64,000 nt of DNA from Pycnopodia helianthoides. Its lineage: Eukaryota > Echinodermata > Asteroidea > Forcipulatida > Asteriidae. The notes under the pieces were generated by a model. It did not search any database and was not told where the DNA came from. It saw only the letters and a program-made list of their open reading frames with translations. Below, piece by piece: positions 45,224-56,700 of the stretch (positions are counted from its first letter, which is position 1; each line of letters starts with the position of its first letter). Made by a program: the position numbers and the translations under genes. Location: assembly GCA_032158295.1 (NCBI GenBank), contig CM063250.1, positions 8,295,001-8,359,000 on the forward strand, read 5' to 3'.

Positions 45224-46141
45224 AAGACACTTGACTACAATAGTTTTTCGGACTATGAGTCACCCGGAAATTGAGACACAGCACTGGGAAAAACCTCTGA
45301 GAAATTGTTCAGAGGTCAGTTTATGAGCCGCATCAGAAAGTGCCTGGAGAACTTTGCCGTTTTAATTTAGTCTAAATTGCCGAAGCTAACTTTACATGTC
45401 GGTGTATAAGCCGCCCGGAATTATAAGCCAAGGAGCATGTTGAAAGGCCTGAAAATTAATTTATAAGCCGCGGATAATGGTTCGAAAATTACAGTATTTA
45501 AAATGGTGCTCTCTGAAAGGTCTGGTACAGCATTGATGCACGCTACTTAATAATAACAATAACAAGCCTTTGCAGAGCGCTTTATCTACGAGTGTCTCAG
45601 AGCGCTTCGGATTTTTATTTTTGTATGAGTATCCATCCCTTTTCCGTTCCTCGGATCAGCCTCGACAATAAACCCCCAAATTGAATTTTTCACACTAATG
45701 GACCAAGTTTGACAAGTTGCATCTCTGACTTTTTCTTGGGCCTAAAAAGTTAAAAGTGAACGAAGTGGCCTTAATAAGAAGGTGGTAAATAGCGCCCCCA
45801 AGCAACCAATCATGTCCCGCAGTAAATGCCAGATAGCGCCCCTATTTTCGAGATGAACACACGAGTGCATAAGAAACTTTGATAAGACCTGAGGGGAATT
45901 TAGCTAGGAATCACCTCAGATTCTGCACCACAGACGACTAGAATCAAAAACAAATTCAAGGGCCCTTAAGGAAACCCACGCCATAATGGTTTGGCTTTGC
46001 ACTTACTATGTGAGGAATTTAGTGATAAATCCTGTATCTGCCTCTGAGATGGGACTGACCAATGATTTGGAGCTTCCTATGGGCTTGTTTTCATTGCCTC
46101 TTCGTATAACATCTCTTCTATAGATTATCATTCCAAATAAA
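45224..46141 (+). other. MAN2C1: MAN2C1 3' untranslated / downstream region
   Basis: AATAAA occurs at 45667-45672 and 46136-46141, so the transcript probably ends after one of these. The stretch 45400-45500 contains GTATAAGCCGC and TTATAAGCCGCGG motifs that look like a dispersed repeat. A truncated SINE tail (minus) is at 45549-45612. Confidence 0.5.
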
Positions 46142-46186
46142 TTAATTCACCAGCATTTATAATTTGGGATTATTGAAAGTTATCAA

Positions 46187-46405
46187 CTTTAGCCCTCTAA
46201 GTTTGGACATTAGCCCTCAAAGTTTGGAAATTAGCTCTGTAAGCTTGAAAATTAGCCCTCTTAATTTGGAATTTAGCCCTCAAAATTTGAAAATTTGCCC
46301 TCTTAGTTTGGAAATTAGCCCTCAAAATTTGAACATTTGCCCTCTTAGTTTGGAAATTAGCCCTCTTTTTTTATATAGTTTGGAAATTAGCCCTCTAAGT
46401 TTGAT
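46187..46405 (+). repeat. 21-bp degenerate tandem repeat
   Basis: About ten copies of TTTGGAAATTAGCCCTCAAAG-like units, cut to 20 here as TTTGGAAATTAGCCCTCAAA. One copy is interrupted by TTTTTTATATAG. The open frame (SLEISPL repeats) follows from the 21-bp period. Confidence 0.9.
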
Positions 46406-46570
46406 ATAAAACTCCATCTATCAGTGATAATGATATAATCTTATTTTTTATATTGTAATATTGAGGTGATTAGAGACCAAAAAAAAAATAACAGGCTCGA
46501 TATATACACGATGCTTGTTCGGTTCACTATTTAATTGATAAACAAGTTGTCCAAACCAGTGCCCAATTTC

Positions 46571-46911
46571 AAAGGGTGTACTGTTGGTAATTACTCTTCA
46601 AGTTTGGTTAATTGCACTGGAGAGCTGCTGTTTAGTATAAAACACTGTGAGAAACGACTCCCGTCGAAGTCGTGTAGTTTTTGAGAAAGAGGTAATTTTC
46701 ACCCCGAATATTTGAATCTGAGAATAAGCCTTTCTCAGTCATCTGTAGCACACAAATGCAACAAGGGTGTTTTTTTTTCTTTCATTATTTTCTTGCAACT
46801 TCAATGATCAATTGAACCCAATTGTTCACAGGTTTGTTATTTTATTCATTTGGCATACACCAAGATACTTGTCTTTGACACTTAATAACCAAAAGTGTAC
46901 CCTGCCTTAAA
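46571..46911. mobile_element. Diverged GGCACTGGACAC-type MITE
   Basis: The inside matches copies 1 and 2 in order (GGTAATTACTC, GTATAAAACACTGTGAGAAA, TAGTTTTTGAGAAAGAGG, CAACAAGGGTGTTTTTTT). The ends are AAAGGGTGTACTGTTGGTAA and TTAATAACCAAAAGTGTACC. Confidence 0.65.
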
Positions 46912-47184
46912 GCACAAAAAGTAGCTAAGCACAAGTACCCCAGGTCAGCGTCCATGCGCTATGTTCAGAAGAGTACATGTATGGAGTGCCTAGTGTAACA
47001 ATGCTCCATCAGATTTATTTCATAATGATGTATGAATCAAGAAGGAAGTTGTTTCTTTTTCTTCTATTTGTTTATTCTCACTTTAAAGTATTACCAAATT
47101 AAATACAAGATATTGATAAACATTTGAGTATAAGCATTTGAGTGAAGTCCTTTTGGTCGTTGTTTGTCATATTTCACCGTACGT

Positions 47185-47581
47185 TTAAAGGGAATGTATA
47201 CGTTTGGTAATCACCCTTAAAATTAATGGCAATAAAAACTTACTTGGTTAGAAGTACAGCATCTTTCGATAGTATAAAGCATTTTGAGAATCATTTCACT
47301 TCGGAGTAATGTGGTTATGGACAAATAAATGAGTTTTTATCAGAAAAAAATGAATCTGAGAAGCGTTTCTGTCCAGAAATGTTTCTCAGATTGTGTATTT
47401 CAATTGCGGATTATTCTTCCTGCGTGGACATAACCGCTCGGGATTTTCGACAATATCTCAAAAACGCTACCACTTTTTGAAATGATATTTTTACAGGTTA
47501 GTTTTATTGTATATCTCTACATTTATATAGGATTAAAACAATCAAACGGTTCCAAAAACCAAAGGTATACGTTCCCTTTAA
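47185..47581. mobile_element. TTAA-bounded MITE, AGGGAATGTATACG ends
   Basis: Begins TTAAAGGGAATGTATACG and ends CGTTCCCTTTAA after CCAAAGGTATA. It lies 6 bp from the next MITE. Confidence 0.8.
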
Positions 47582-47587
47582 ACGATG

Positions 47588-47963
47588 TTAAAGGAACATT
47601 ACAGAATTGGTAATTGTAAAATATACTTTTGGTCACAGATTTACATAAAACTTACACGGTCTAATGATGATGATAGTAGAAAACATCCCTAGAAATATTT
47701 CTATCTGAAATGCCATATTTGATGAGAAATAAATCAAACTAATTTCCGATTGGAGTTTATCGCTCATGAGCGTTTTATTCGTGCATTGTATAACACAAGC
47801 ACATTTGTAAACGGTTTTGCACTATTTTCTCGTAACCCAGATGGCCGATCGATCTCAAACTTCTACAGGTTTGTCAGTTTATGTATATGGTGGATTACAT
47901 AAAGTGCTTACACTGCAAGCAACTGTTTTGTTAGCAAAAACCAATTCTGTAATGTTCCTTTAA
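47588..47963. mobile_element. TTAA-bounded MITE, AGGAACATTACAG ends (copy 2)
   Basis: Both ends are exact (TTAAAGGAACATTACAG / CTGTAATGTTCCTTTAA). It starts 22 bp beyond the GM2A stop codon, so it forms most of that gene's 3' untranslated region. On the minus strand it offers AATAAA at 47779-47774. Confidence 0.9.
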
Positions 47964-47985
47964 CAGTCATACTTTGATATCGACC

Positions 47986-48072
47986 CTAGTTAACCAGTGC
48001 AAAGCGCATTTCCATACACATTGCCTCGTTGTTGTCACCATCGACCACCCGGACTACAGCTCGGTACTTCCC
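47986..48072 (-). CDS. GM2A: GM2A exon 4 (stop)
   Basis: Encodes GKYRAVVRVVDGDNNEAMCM then EMRFALVN and TAG; human ends [20 protein letters not shown]. The acceptor is TTTTTTTTCACGCAG. Phase 0. Confidence 0.9.
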   Translation of the reverse strand, partial: GKYRAVVRVVDGDNNEAMCMEMRFALVN

Positions 48073-51000
48073 CTGCGTGAAAAAAAATAGACAAATAAAA
48101 GAAATGGGTTAAAGTTGGTAAAAAAAATTATATATCCTACAGTATTGTATTGTGAAAAATGTATTTGCTTTGAGCAAATCATTCACTGTCATAACTTGTT
48201 GACTTCAATTTGAAACTTTAGAGTAACGACATTTTGCGGTCTCCAAAATTTCAAGTCGCCATAATTTGGCGCCACCATAATTTGGCGCCACAATCTGACG
48301 AAAAGACGATACTTGACAAAGATCGAAGAAGATCCATGACTGGTTAATTTTCATCTCTTCGCCTTTTGTTATTAAAAAACAGATAAGTTTCAGGTTTTAT
48401 TTCTGACCAAAGTAAAAGTCGAAAACGCACAATAAGTCGATTTTACTTACACCAAGGAAAGACGACATGACTCTTCCGAAGGGCAAGCCCACCGTGTCGA
48501 GATACAATCGCACCGGGCCGGTGGTGGTGGTGTCGTAGGACCCGGGAGTGAAATGACAGCGGCACGGCAGCCCAGCAGCGGTGAAATCCCTCGGGCAACC
48601 GTACGACGATTCAGGTGATCCATCGCCGAACATACATCGTACGTGCTGAAAACGGGCAAGGGAAGTTAAAGTCGGTCGGTGGTGTCGGGGAACCGGTGGC
48701 TATTCTACTCTATACCCTTTTTTTCAAAACCTTAAAACCCCTGTGCAGAACTTAAGCCAAGTTCAACTTACAGCTTTCTTGGGTATTGCCACACTGCCTG
48801 TTTGTTGGGTCAATATGTTGGGTGAAATGTTGGGTCTGTTAAACATAAACACTGTAACTTGGGGTAGTGCTACCAAGTCATTTGGATGTTTAAAGGTAGG
48901 ACCACGGGAGGGGTAAAGTTCGCTGTGCCAGTGATCCCTGGTTTATTACCCAAACAAACTAAAAACGGGAAAAGCTGAGGTGGAAATTGGGGTGCAAATT
49001 TGGAAGTTAAGATATAGGCTAGTGTTTCCCGCCATTTTCGTTAAATTGGGGGGGGGGGGTTGCAGGGGCGTAGCCAGGAGGGAGGAGGTAAAGGGGAAAT
49101 AATGCAGCTGACGCCGCTTGACAATGCGACGGCCCATACAGCAGCAATACAAAACTGTGCCGCACGGCACGACGGGGACGGCAGACGCGACAATGACGGC
49201 GCAAACGGCTAGTTCCACTATCATTATCAATGCCGCAAAATGCGACCGTTCAAATGGTATTTATGGGATTCTGTAGAGTCAGTCGTAAGCTATTGTGAAC
49301 AAGCGTGTAATTATAAGTATTTTGAAAATGCTTGGAGATAAAGACATTGGACCAGGCCCAATTTCATAGAGCTGCATAGGCAGAAAATATTGCTTAACAT
49401 CGTTTTGCTTAGCAGAAATGAGCAGGATACCAGTCACAAATTGTACATGTGACATGGTAATTTGGCTGGTAACCATATTCTGCTAAGCATAATTTTGTTT
49501 TGCTTAGCTAGTTTTTGTGCTTTAAAGCAGCTTTCTGAAATTGGGCCCTGTCTATGTGCTGAAAACCGCTAATAACAGAACTCAGGGCTATTAGGTATTT
49601 TATGTCTATGGGCTAATAACAAGGTGAGAGCTAGAACTCTTGTGGCGATTGATCGTGGGAGGACATTAATAACAGGAGGTTCTTGAACCAAGACTAATTC
49701 GGATACGGCCTAACCTAACTTAGTTAAGAACTTGCAAAACTGGCTGGCCCAGGATCAACAACGTGACTGCGGCCGGCCTCTGGAATGCAAACAGAACTTT
49801 GACGTCACGTTTAACTGTTTTTGATCTGATTTTTTAAATACCCGATAATGGCGATTGATTTTCAGATGACTGAAGTCACGGTGAGGCTCACTAGCGTGAC
49901 CTTTCCGCGGTGACCTCTGATTTTGTCAAAATGATTGAAACACTTTGTTCAGTGGTTAATCTGTTTGGTCATTGTGTCATTCATTCATTCTTGGTCATTT
50001 TTAAGATAAGAACTCTAAGCTGATGGTCTATACGGGTAAGTACATTGGTAAATAGTATAACAAAACAATTAAAGTACTTTGACACATAAGCTTGAAGCAC
50101 GTGTCAATAACTTAATGGGGCGACTCTAAAAAACGAGTTGAAAAGAGTTTGGAAAAAGGTGTTTTTCTACAAAAATGTAAGTTTCGTTTCGTTTCGAATT
50201 GACATTTGTGTCACTTCGTGGGACCGGTGACGAAATGTACCACTATCAAAATACTAGAACACACCCTTATAAAAATGTTGTTTATGTTTCACAAAACACC
50301 TGCATCACATCACACTTTTAAAAAAAAATCCCACAGGAGAGAATTTTTTACCAATGAAATTGTATTGAAAACTTCGGGCTAATACCGGTGATAACTTTCT
50401 TCTTAGTGTGTTATAAATTTTTCTCACCAGCTTCCAAAAGGAAGACCACTCGTTGATGACAGACACGGTATGGACATTTCCCAGCCGAAATATGTGATTT
50501 TCTTCACCGTCACAGTCAGGGTCAAAGGCAGCGTGGCGTTTCCGGTGACCTCTGACTTCATAGACATGTATACGTAGTCGTCTGCACGGATAGGGTCAGG
50601 CGAGAAGCTGAACTCGTCGATGTGTAGGTGAGCTGATGAGCTGTCTCCTATATAAGGAGGTGTATACGGATAAAGTGCGGGGTTTAGTAAACACATTGAG
50701 GGAGGGAGGGGGGGGGAGAGACTTTCATTTCAAACTGGAAGGTCCGTCGGTGGGTGATTATCGGCTTCAAAACAGCCATTACCCTCAGAGAAAAATTTCC
50801 TCAAACGTTTCGTCAAAACAAAATTGAAAACGTTTATAAATATGTTTTAAATAAATTTCGTTCAGGGATGTTCCTAATCAATTGTCAATGGTCATCTATT
50901 GATCAGTAGTGGTCTGATTTCATGAAAATGTACGGAGCGCGATCATCTCCTTTAGCCGATTGCTATCGGTACCTAACTTGTTCAATAATGCGTCGATATA

Positions 51001-53705
51001 AGCCAAGATTATGGTTTATTGTTCCACATGGGTCCCTATAGTTAGTAGCAGCCCTTCCCCCATAACCCTTCCCCCTAAATCCCACCAATGCCTCCAGGGC
51101 GTAGTCCTGCACTGTCTCAGCCTTTAACCTCACATTCCACTCCCACTGTTCCTGCCCTTGCCCCCCCCCCCCCACACACACACACACACAAACCATGTGC
51201 ACGTAGGGTGTCGTGGGGTGGCCGAGCGATTAAGAGCACCGAACTCAAGCTCTGGCGTTTCTGTTCAGCAGATGGTGTCGGTTCGAGTCCCGGTCGTGAC
51301 ACTTGTGTCCCTGAGCAAGACACTTAACTATAACTGCTTCTCTCCACCCAGGGGTAAAATGGGTACCTGTGAGGGCAGAGATGGTTCTTGTGAGTGATTT
51401 AGCTTAGTAGCGCATATTTGTAGCACAGGCTGTATACTCTCCAGGGAGCGGAGATGGTTTAAGGAATGAAACTAATGGCCCAGGGGTAATAAGTGTGAAG
51501 CGCTTTGAGACACCCTTCGGGTGTGTAAAGCGCTGTATAAAAACCTCCATATTATTATTATTATGAAATGTCCTTAGTTTCAGCCTTAGTTTTATTCTTC
51601 TCTGTTCTGCTCTTAATATCGACAGACCCTCCTGGTTAGCCCAGTGCAAAATCTTGCACTGTGGCCCGATCCAGTATTCTTCATTCTATTCTTTCTTCTC
51701 TAACACGGTACTTCCACATTCAATATCTTTGTCAAGCCAGAGTTATAGTAAACCTATTCATCAGTGATAGCCCCAAAGATAAGGATTTACCTAAGAGTGT
51801 TATTTGTATTTGTCTTCGGTCAGCTATATATATCTACTATTAGTGACACCCATTTTAAATGTTACAAAAGCTTGAGCCCCCATTTGGAGGTGTAACACGG
51901 ACTTTGACCAGTGGTCACCTATCAGTCAGCAGTGGTAATTTTACGACCAAAATATATATATTTTTAAAATCCGTTTTCGCATTTTACGTTTAGTTCAAAG
52001 GGCCGATATTTGTGCTTTAGTGCCCCCCGGAGCCGCAATATGGCAAATCAGGTCGGTGTATATATCCAGTTTCATTGGTATTAAAACGACTGATAATATT
52101 TCTGTCCCCCCTCCCCCACTGGACAGGATGCCACAGTCCATTGTTGGTTACCGTCCCTAGCCTCTCGCTGCGTACCAAATTGTACTCCTGGGTGGAAAGA
52201 AGCAACTGTGTTTTAAAATGCAATGCTCAAGGACACAAGTGTTGTGACTGACCAGACTCCGCAGCTTCCAACCCACATTCTGTAAATTACGGCACAATTT
52301 GAGTCCCTGCTCTAGACCGTTCGGCCACGAAGCACCGTTCTCACTATGCAAATCTTCGCTGTAAAACTAACGTGAAACCTCAGTGATTGCAGGATTTGGC
52401 TGAAATTCAAAGAATTATTTCTCTTTCACCATACCATGACTGGCCTCCCTGACTTTCACCGTCATAGTCTTGGGCTGTTTTCAGCAGTACGGCATGCAGT
52501 GAAAACAACATAAAACACTTACATAACTTGGGTTGTGACTATAGTTAGAAGAGAACTCCGTGAAAACAAGGTGAAAGGGGGAAGTTACAATTTCAAGGAG
52601 AAAAGTGGACTTTCACTCCATTTTCAAGATGAAGATTTTCATAGTGTAGGCTATAGACGATGTGACCTGTGACATCACATGTTTACAAAAGACCAACAGA
52701 GCCTGGACTTCCTGCAGGCACGATTTGTACACAGCTCAATGGAAGAAAGCATAAAATCTCATATTTTATGGAGATTGCACTGTCTAACTCTTATCAACTT
52801 TTGATATGATGAAAGGGGGCACATCTTAAATCTTGTCCAGCTTTTACTTTCATAACTCTTGGTTTTATGTGGAAATTATGACACAAAATGTCAACTTTCC
52901 CATAGGACCAGTGTTGTATCTTGCCTGCCAGAATACTCAAAGAATGTACAAGGTCACACTTATTGTAAACAACGTTCACATGGTCTATAGATCAAGCTGC
53001 AATCGACCCGAGTCCAGCGTACACAAACACGTTCTGGCAAAACAAGCATTATATAAAACCATCTTTTCATTGGTACACTCACTTGAATGTGATGGCAATA
53101 AAATAAACTGGCATTTTCACATTTAAGGTGTAACTATTGAAAACTACAAAATGGGAATCATTCTCTTTGCAGCAGACACTGGTTTAGTTTGGATCTTTAT
53201 TCGGTATTGTTAAAGGAACATTACAGAATTGGTAATTGTAAAATATACTTTTGATCACAGATTTACATAAAACTAACACGGTCCAATGATGATGATAGTA
53301 GAAAACATCCCTTGAAATGTTTCTGTCTGAAATGCCATTTTTGATGAGAAATGAATAAACTAATTTTCCGATTGGAGTTTATCGCTCAGTGAGCGTTTTA
53401 TTCGTTTGTTGAACCTATATGATTTCATGCAAATGTGTAATCGGTTTTTCACTATTTTCTTGTGACCCAGATGGCCGATCAATCTCAAACTTCTACAGGT
53501 TTGTCAGTTTATGTATATGGTGGATTACATAGAGTACTTACACTGCCAGCAACTGTTTTGTTAGCAAAAACCAATTCTATATGTTCCTTTAACCGTTGAA
53601 ATTGCTTTACGTACCTGTACGGCAGTTTCTCCAAGAGAAATCACCACTCCCGGTTGCACCTACAATCGCAAGCATCGTGAGAAAAACAAGTCTTGCGTTC
53701 GCCAT
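47986..53705 (-). CDS. GM2A: GM2 ganglioside activator-like ML-domain protein (4 exons)
   Basis: This is a small secreted or lysosomal lipid-binding protein of the ML (MD-2-related) fold. GM2A lifts glycolipids out of membranes for lysosomal hexosaminidase. Exons on the minus strand are 53705-53615, 50647-50428, 48645-48451 and 48072-47986, with phases 1, 2, 0. They total 593 nt; one base is missing in exon 3, and allowing for it gives 197 residues (human 193). The signal peptide is MANARLVFLTMLAIVGATGS, then FSWRNC (human FSWDNC), DEFSFSPDPIRADDYVYM, IPC, GSCTYDVC, GLPCRCHFTPGSYD and GKYRAVVRVVDGD. Eight cysteines fall in WRNC, IPC, GSC, DVC, CPRD, LPCRC and AMC, as in human GM2A. There is an N-glycosylation site at NAT. 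The ligand preference of this homologue is not known. Confidence 0.9.
48073..48450 (-). other. GM2A: GM2A intron 3
   Basis: 378 bp. The only notable sequence is a near-duplicated CCATAATTTGGCGCCAC at about 48258-48291. Confidence 0.85.
48451..48645 (-). CDS. GM2A: GM2A exon 3, one base short
   Basis: It starts CTYDVCSAMDHL in one frame and continues CPRDFTAAGLPCRCHFTPGS in another, ending VMSSFLG at GGT|GTAAGT. The exon is 195 nt where the flanking phases (2 in, 0 out) need 196. The missing base lies in 48598-48611. Confidence 0.9.
49355..49548. mobile_element. Foldback MITE, GGGCCCAATTTCATAGAG family
   Basis: The left end is GGCCCAATTTCATAGAGCTG, the right end AAGCAGCTTTCTGAAATTGG then GCCC. 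It lies in GM2A intron 2. Confidence 0.75.
50428..50647 (-). CDS. GM2A: GM2A exon 2
   Basis: 220 nt, phase 1 in, phase 2 out: IDEFSFSPDPIRADDYVYMS, VTGNATLPLTLTVTVKKITY and EMSIPC. Two AGs are possible; TATATAG| is chosen because GAGACAG| would break the frame. Donor AGCTG|GTGAGA. Confidence 0.9.
51207..51565 (+). mobile_element. tRNA-derived SINE, family 1b
   Basis: The head is GGTGGCCGAGCGATTAAGAG, the B box GGTTCGAGTCCCGGTC, then GGTAAAATGGGTACCTGTG, CAGGCTGTATACTCTCC, GAAGCGCTTTGAGACACC and an ATT tail. It is preceded by a C run and a CA run (51163-51190). Confidence 0.85.
52165..52336 (-). mobile_element. Degenerate SINE family 1 head
   Basis: On the minus strand it reads GTGGCCGAACGGTCTAGAGC, a broken B box, ACACTTGTGTCCTTGAGC and TTCTTTCCACCCAGGAG. 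Confidence 0.5.
53210..53592. mobile_element. TTAA-bounded MITE, AGGAACATTACAG ends (copy 3)
   Basis: The left end is exact; the right end has lost bases (CCAATTCTATATGTTCCTT). It lies in GM2A intron 1, with its edge about 20 bp from the exon 1 donor, in the same orientation as copy 2. Confidence 0.88.
53615..53705 (-). CDS. GM2A: GM2A exon 1 (start, signal peptide)
   Basis: ATG at 53705-53703 in a good context (GAAGAAATGG). It encodes a 20-residue hydrophobic leader and FSWRNCRT, then ACAG|GTACGT in phase 1. Confidence 0.92.
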
Positions 53706-53780
53706 TTCTTCAAAATTCCTTCTCGTTGTCGTTATTCCAGAAACTTGGTACTTCTCACTCTTACACCCACTGATCTGTCG

Positions 53781-53788
53781 CTTATAAA
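53781..53788 (-). promoter_or_regulatory. GM2A: Candidate TATA box of GM2A
   Basis: TTTATAAG on the minus strand, about 76 bp upstream of the ATG. Initiation about 30 bp downstream would leave a leader of about 50 nt with no upstream ATG visible. Confidence 0.5.
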
Positions 53789-56700
53789 GTTATGAACAAT
53801 TGAAAATGATCATCTGACTATGATGGGTCCGTGTGATAGCTATCGAGAGGGTGCCGAGTACCGCTAGGGGTAAACAGAATAAATTGGAATAGATTAACCG
53901 TGAGCCTTTTTATAGCTCCACAATTCTTGAAAGTCACTGCCATTAATTTGTATACACATCAATCAACAAAGACATGATAAGGAATGCACTATAGCGGGAT
54001 GGTTAAGTAATAATTTTCGTTGCCGCAGCAGCTTTCGTAAGATAGTCTAGTCTTGATTGGCGACGTTCGCTTTGTGAACGTGGTTGCCGATATCGCAACA
54101 TGAATTACTGGAGACTTGCCTACTAAGTCCCTTCAAGCCGGTCGATGTTGCGCCCTCTATACCGGTGACTAATTTCAAAACTAGCGTCTCCAGTCAAAAC
54201 TAGAGATAGGCCTACTTTCTGCAAACACAGGGAAAGGGGGCGTGGTGTCATAATTCAATTTGATGCCACATATAGACAGTGATTATGTTTTCCGCGTAGA
54301 ACGAGAGCCCCAGTGGGTGCACTGTCCATACCAATTTATACATAATACATAATACATATTATATACATAACACATGCACAGGGATGCACCCCACCAAATA
54401 ATCTCCCATTATAGCATACAGTGCAAAATGCTTAACATTCAAAAATACACGAACAATACTTTGAAGTCACACAGCTTTTAACAGTAAAGGGAAAATTATT
54501 AATTGACTCTTGAACTTTTATTCTCTGCTCAATTTTATATGGGAGTCCCTGGGCCCGTCGAGTTATTCTCCCTCCAAGTAAAAACACCCCTACACAGGTG
54601 TAATGTTCAAAACGTCCGAGCATCAATCTTGAAAAATGTCCCTACACTTCTCAGCAAATAGGACCATTTATTTCAGGGCCTATGTCATCCAAAATACCTC
54701 AAGTTGGAAGTCAACAACCCCCAAGGTCACAATGCGGCAACATTTTTACACTGAAACATTTTCCGGGGCTCTCAAATCTGCCTAATATATAAATGAGCTC
54801 GACAAAATTAATGAGCTCGACGTTCTGTTTTCTTCTATTTGGTGGGGTGCACCCACAGTTACTTTTTTGTTTCCTTCGCATGATTGCTTATCGTTCAGTT
54901 GCGCGCAAAACTTTTATGGTGGCCTTGGAAGGACATTGCTTATCGCAAAAAAAGTTCGCAGACGTAGATGCGATGTCGTGAAACTATTCGCAATTGTGCG
55001 CATAAATTATATGTGCGATATATATTTGCGATGTCATGAATTGTATTGCATCCTTTGTCGCATACCTTGATATAAAATTTATACTGATCAGTTTCTTGCG
55101 TCCAGTTATTACACGACATCGCATACGTCTGAGCACATTTTCGATATGCGATGTCCTTTCAGGGCCACCAGACTTATGCATGGTCATAGGGAAATAAGTC
55201 CCGTGGAGATTCTGTCACCCATTGGGAAAATAACATGGGCTGACTGAAGGAGGTTGATTCAAAAGAGGGCGCTATCAGAAGAAACTTGTGCACAGTTCGT
55301 TGCAGGGGTGGGGTGGGGGTGGGGGCGGGGGCAGAATCTCCTGCCACCTGCACTAAACGTCGCCCTTTTGCCGTGTCAAACTCGAATGATTTTCGCACAG
55401 CAAAAGGGCGACAAATAAAACGAATCGATGAGAAATTTCGAATTTTGTGAATACAGGCTTGCTGCACTTGACGGACGCGGGAGAAAACTGCTACAAAAGA
55501 GTCTCGCTTCATGGTGGTAATCGAGCTGTGACACTTGAAGAATAGCAAAATTTATAGTGACAAATCCCCTCCTTAAATGTTGTCATATCTTTGAACTTTC
55601 TGCCTGTTGGTGCCGTAGCTGAGAGTTTTCTTGTTCTTCTCTCTTTTGTGACACTATTGCGATTTTTTCTTCTTCGTTTCCTCCCTGTAGAACAAAAGAC
55701 GATCAAACATCCTTAACCAAAACATCTGCTTCTTTGTTTTAAGTTTAGGCTTGGTGTAGCGCTTTCGATCTGGAACATTATGGCTAAAACACCCCAGTTT
55801 AAAACCTGTCATTCTAATTCTGAAATTGTTGGCGTTTGGGTTCTAAAAAAACAGACGTCACGGCCTCACATAGTGGCAGAGGGAACGATGTTATATAGGG
55901 GAAAATATCTCTTGATACCCTTCATTCCCCTCAATATTATGTAGAGATATTCAAACCAACACTGGGTCACACTCACAGTGTCGCAAACAGCTCACCAATT
56001 CTTAAACGGGATTAGGGTTGCCCCCCCCCCCCCCCTCTGTTGGCCACACAACTCTAGAAAGGCAATTGTATACAGAGCTCCACAGGTGCGTTTCGAAAGA
56101 GGCTGCATCGTTAACCTGCAGGGTACCAGCAGAGAAGCATGTGGAACCAACAGCATACTTTGCATCAATTATCTCATCCTACAGTTATTCAAATGTTGTT
56201 TTGTATCTGATGGAGAATCGTGCTATTGTAACTTTTGTGTTATGGGATTTACCATGGCGATTAGACGCGTGTGACTGTGAATGTAAACCGCTCCATACAA
56301 CAGTCAGTACACCCGGAGAGTGATGGCGTCACATTGTTTGAATGGTAAGAAACGTTTTTAAAATCCTATATTTTACGATAGTTTAAGAATAAAAACATCA
56401 CAAAATGTCCCCTCTGACTGTGAAGGACCAAGTGCAATGTTCAAATTAAACAAAATCATAAATATGACTCGTGTATTTCGACTCTGAAGACACCAAACCA
56501 TGAAAATGCATTTGGCATTTTTGCCGCCTCGTTGGTGACAGCTCGCCAGACTATATCGCCCCAAACGCGGTTGGCTCCTAGTGATTTCCAGCGACGGGAT
56601 CAACGCTTCCGAATGAAAATTAAATCTGCGTAAAACGATATCAAAACTCATTGAATAAACTGTCCAGATTCAAGAAGTGGATTTTCCTTTCAAGAACCAA

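Noticed and set aside
55174..55548. 124-codon minus-strand frame
   Set aside because: It crosses a G/C-rich run (55305-55332) and the hairpin at 55359-55412. I see no family resemblance and no splice support.
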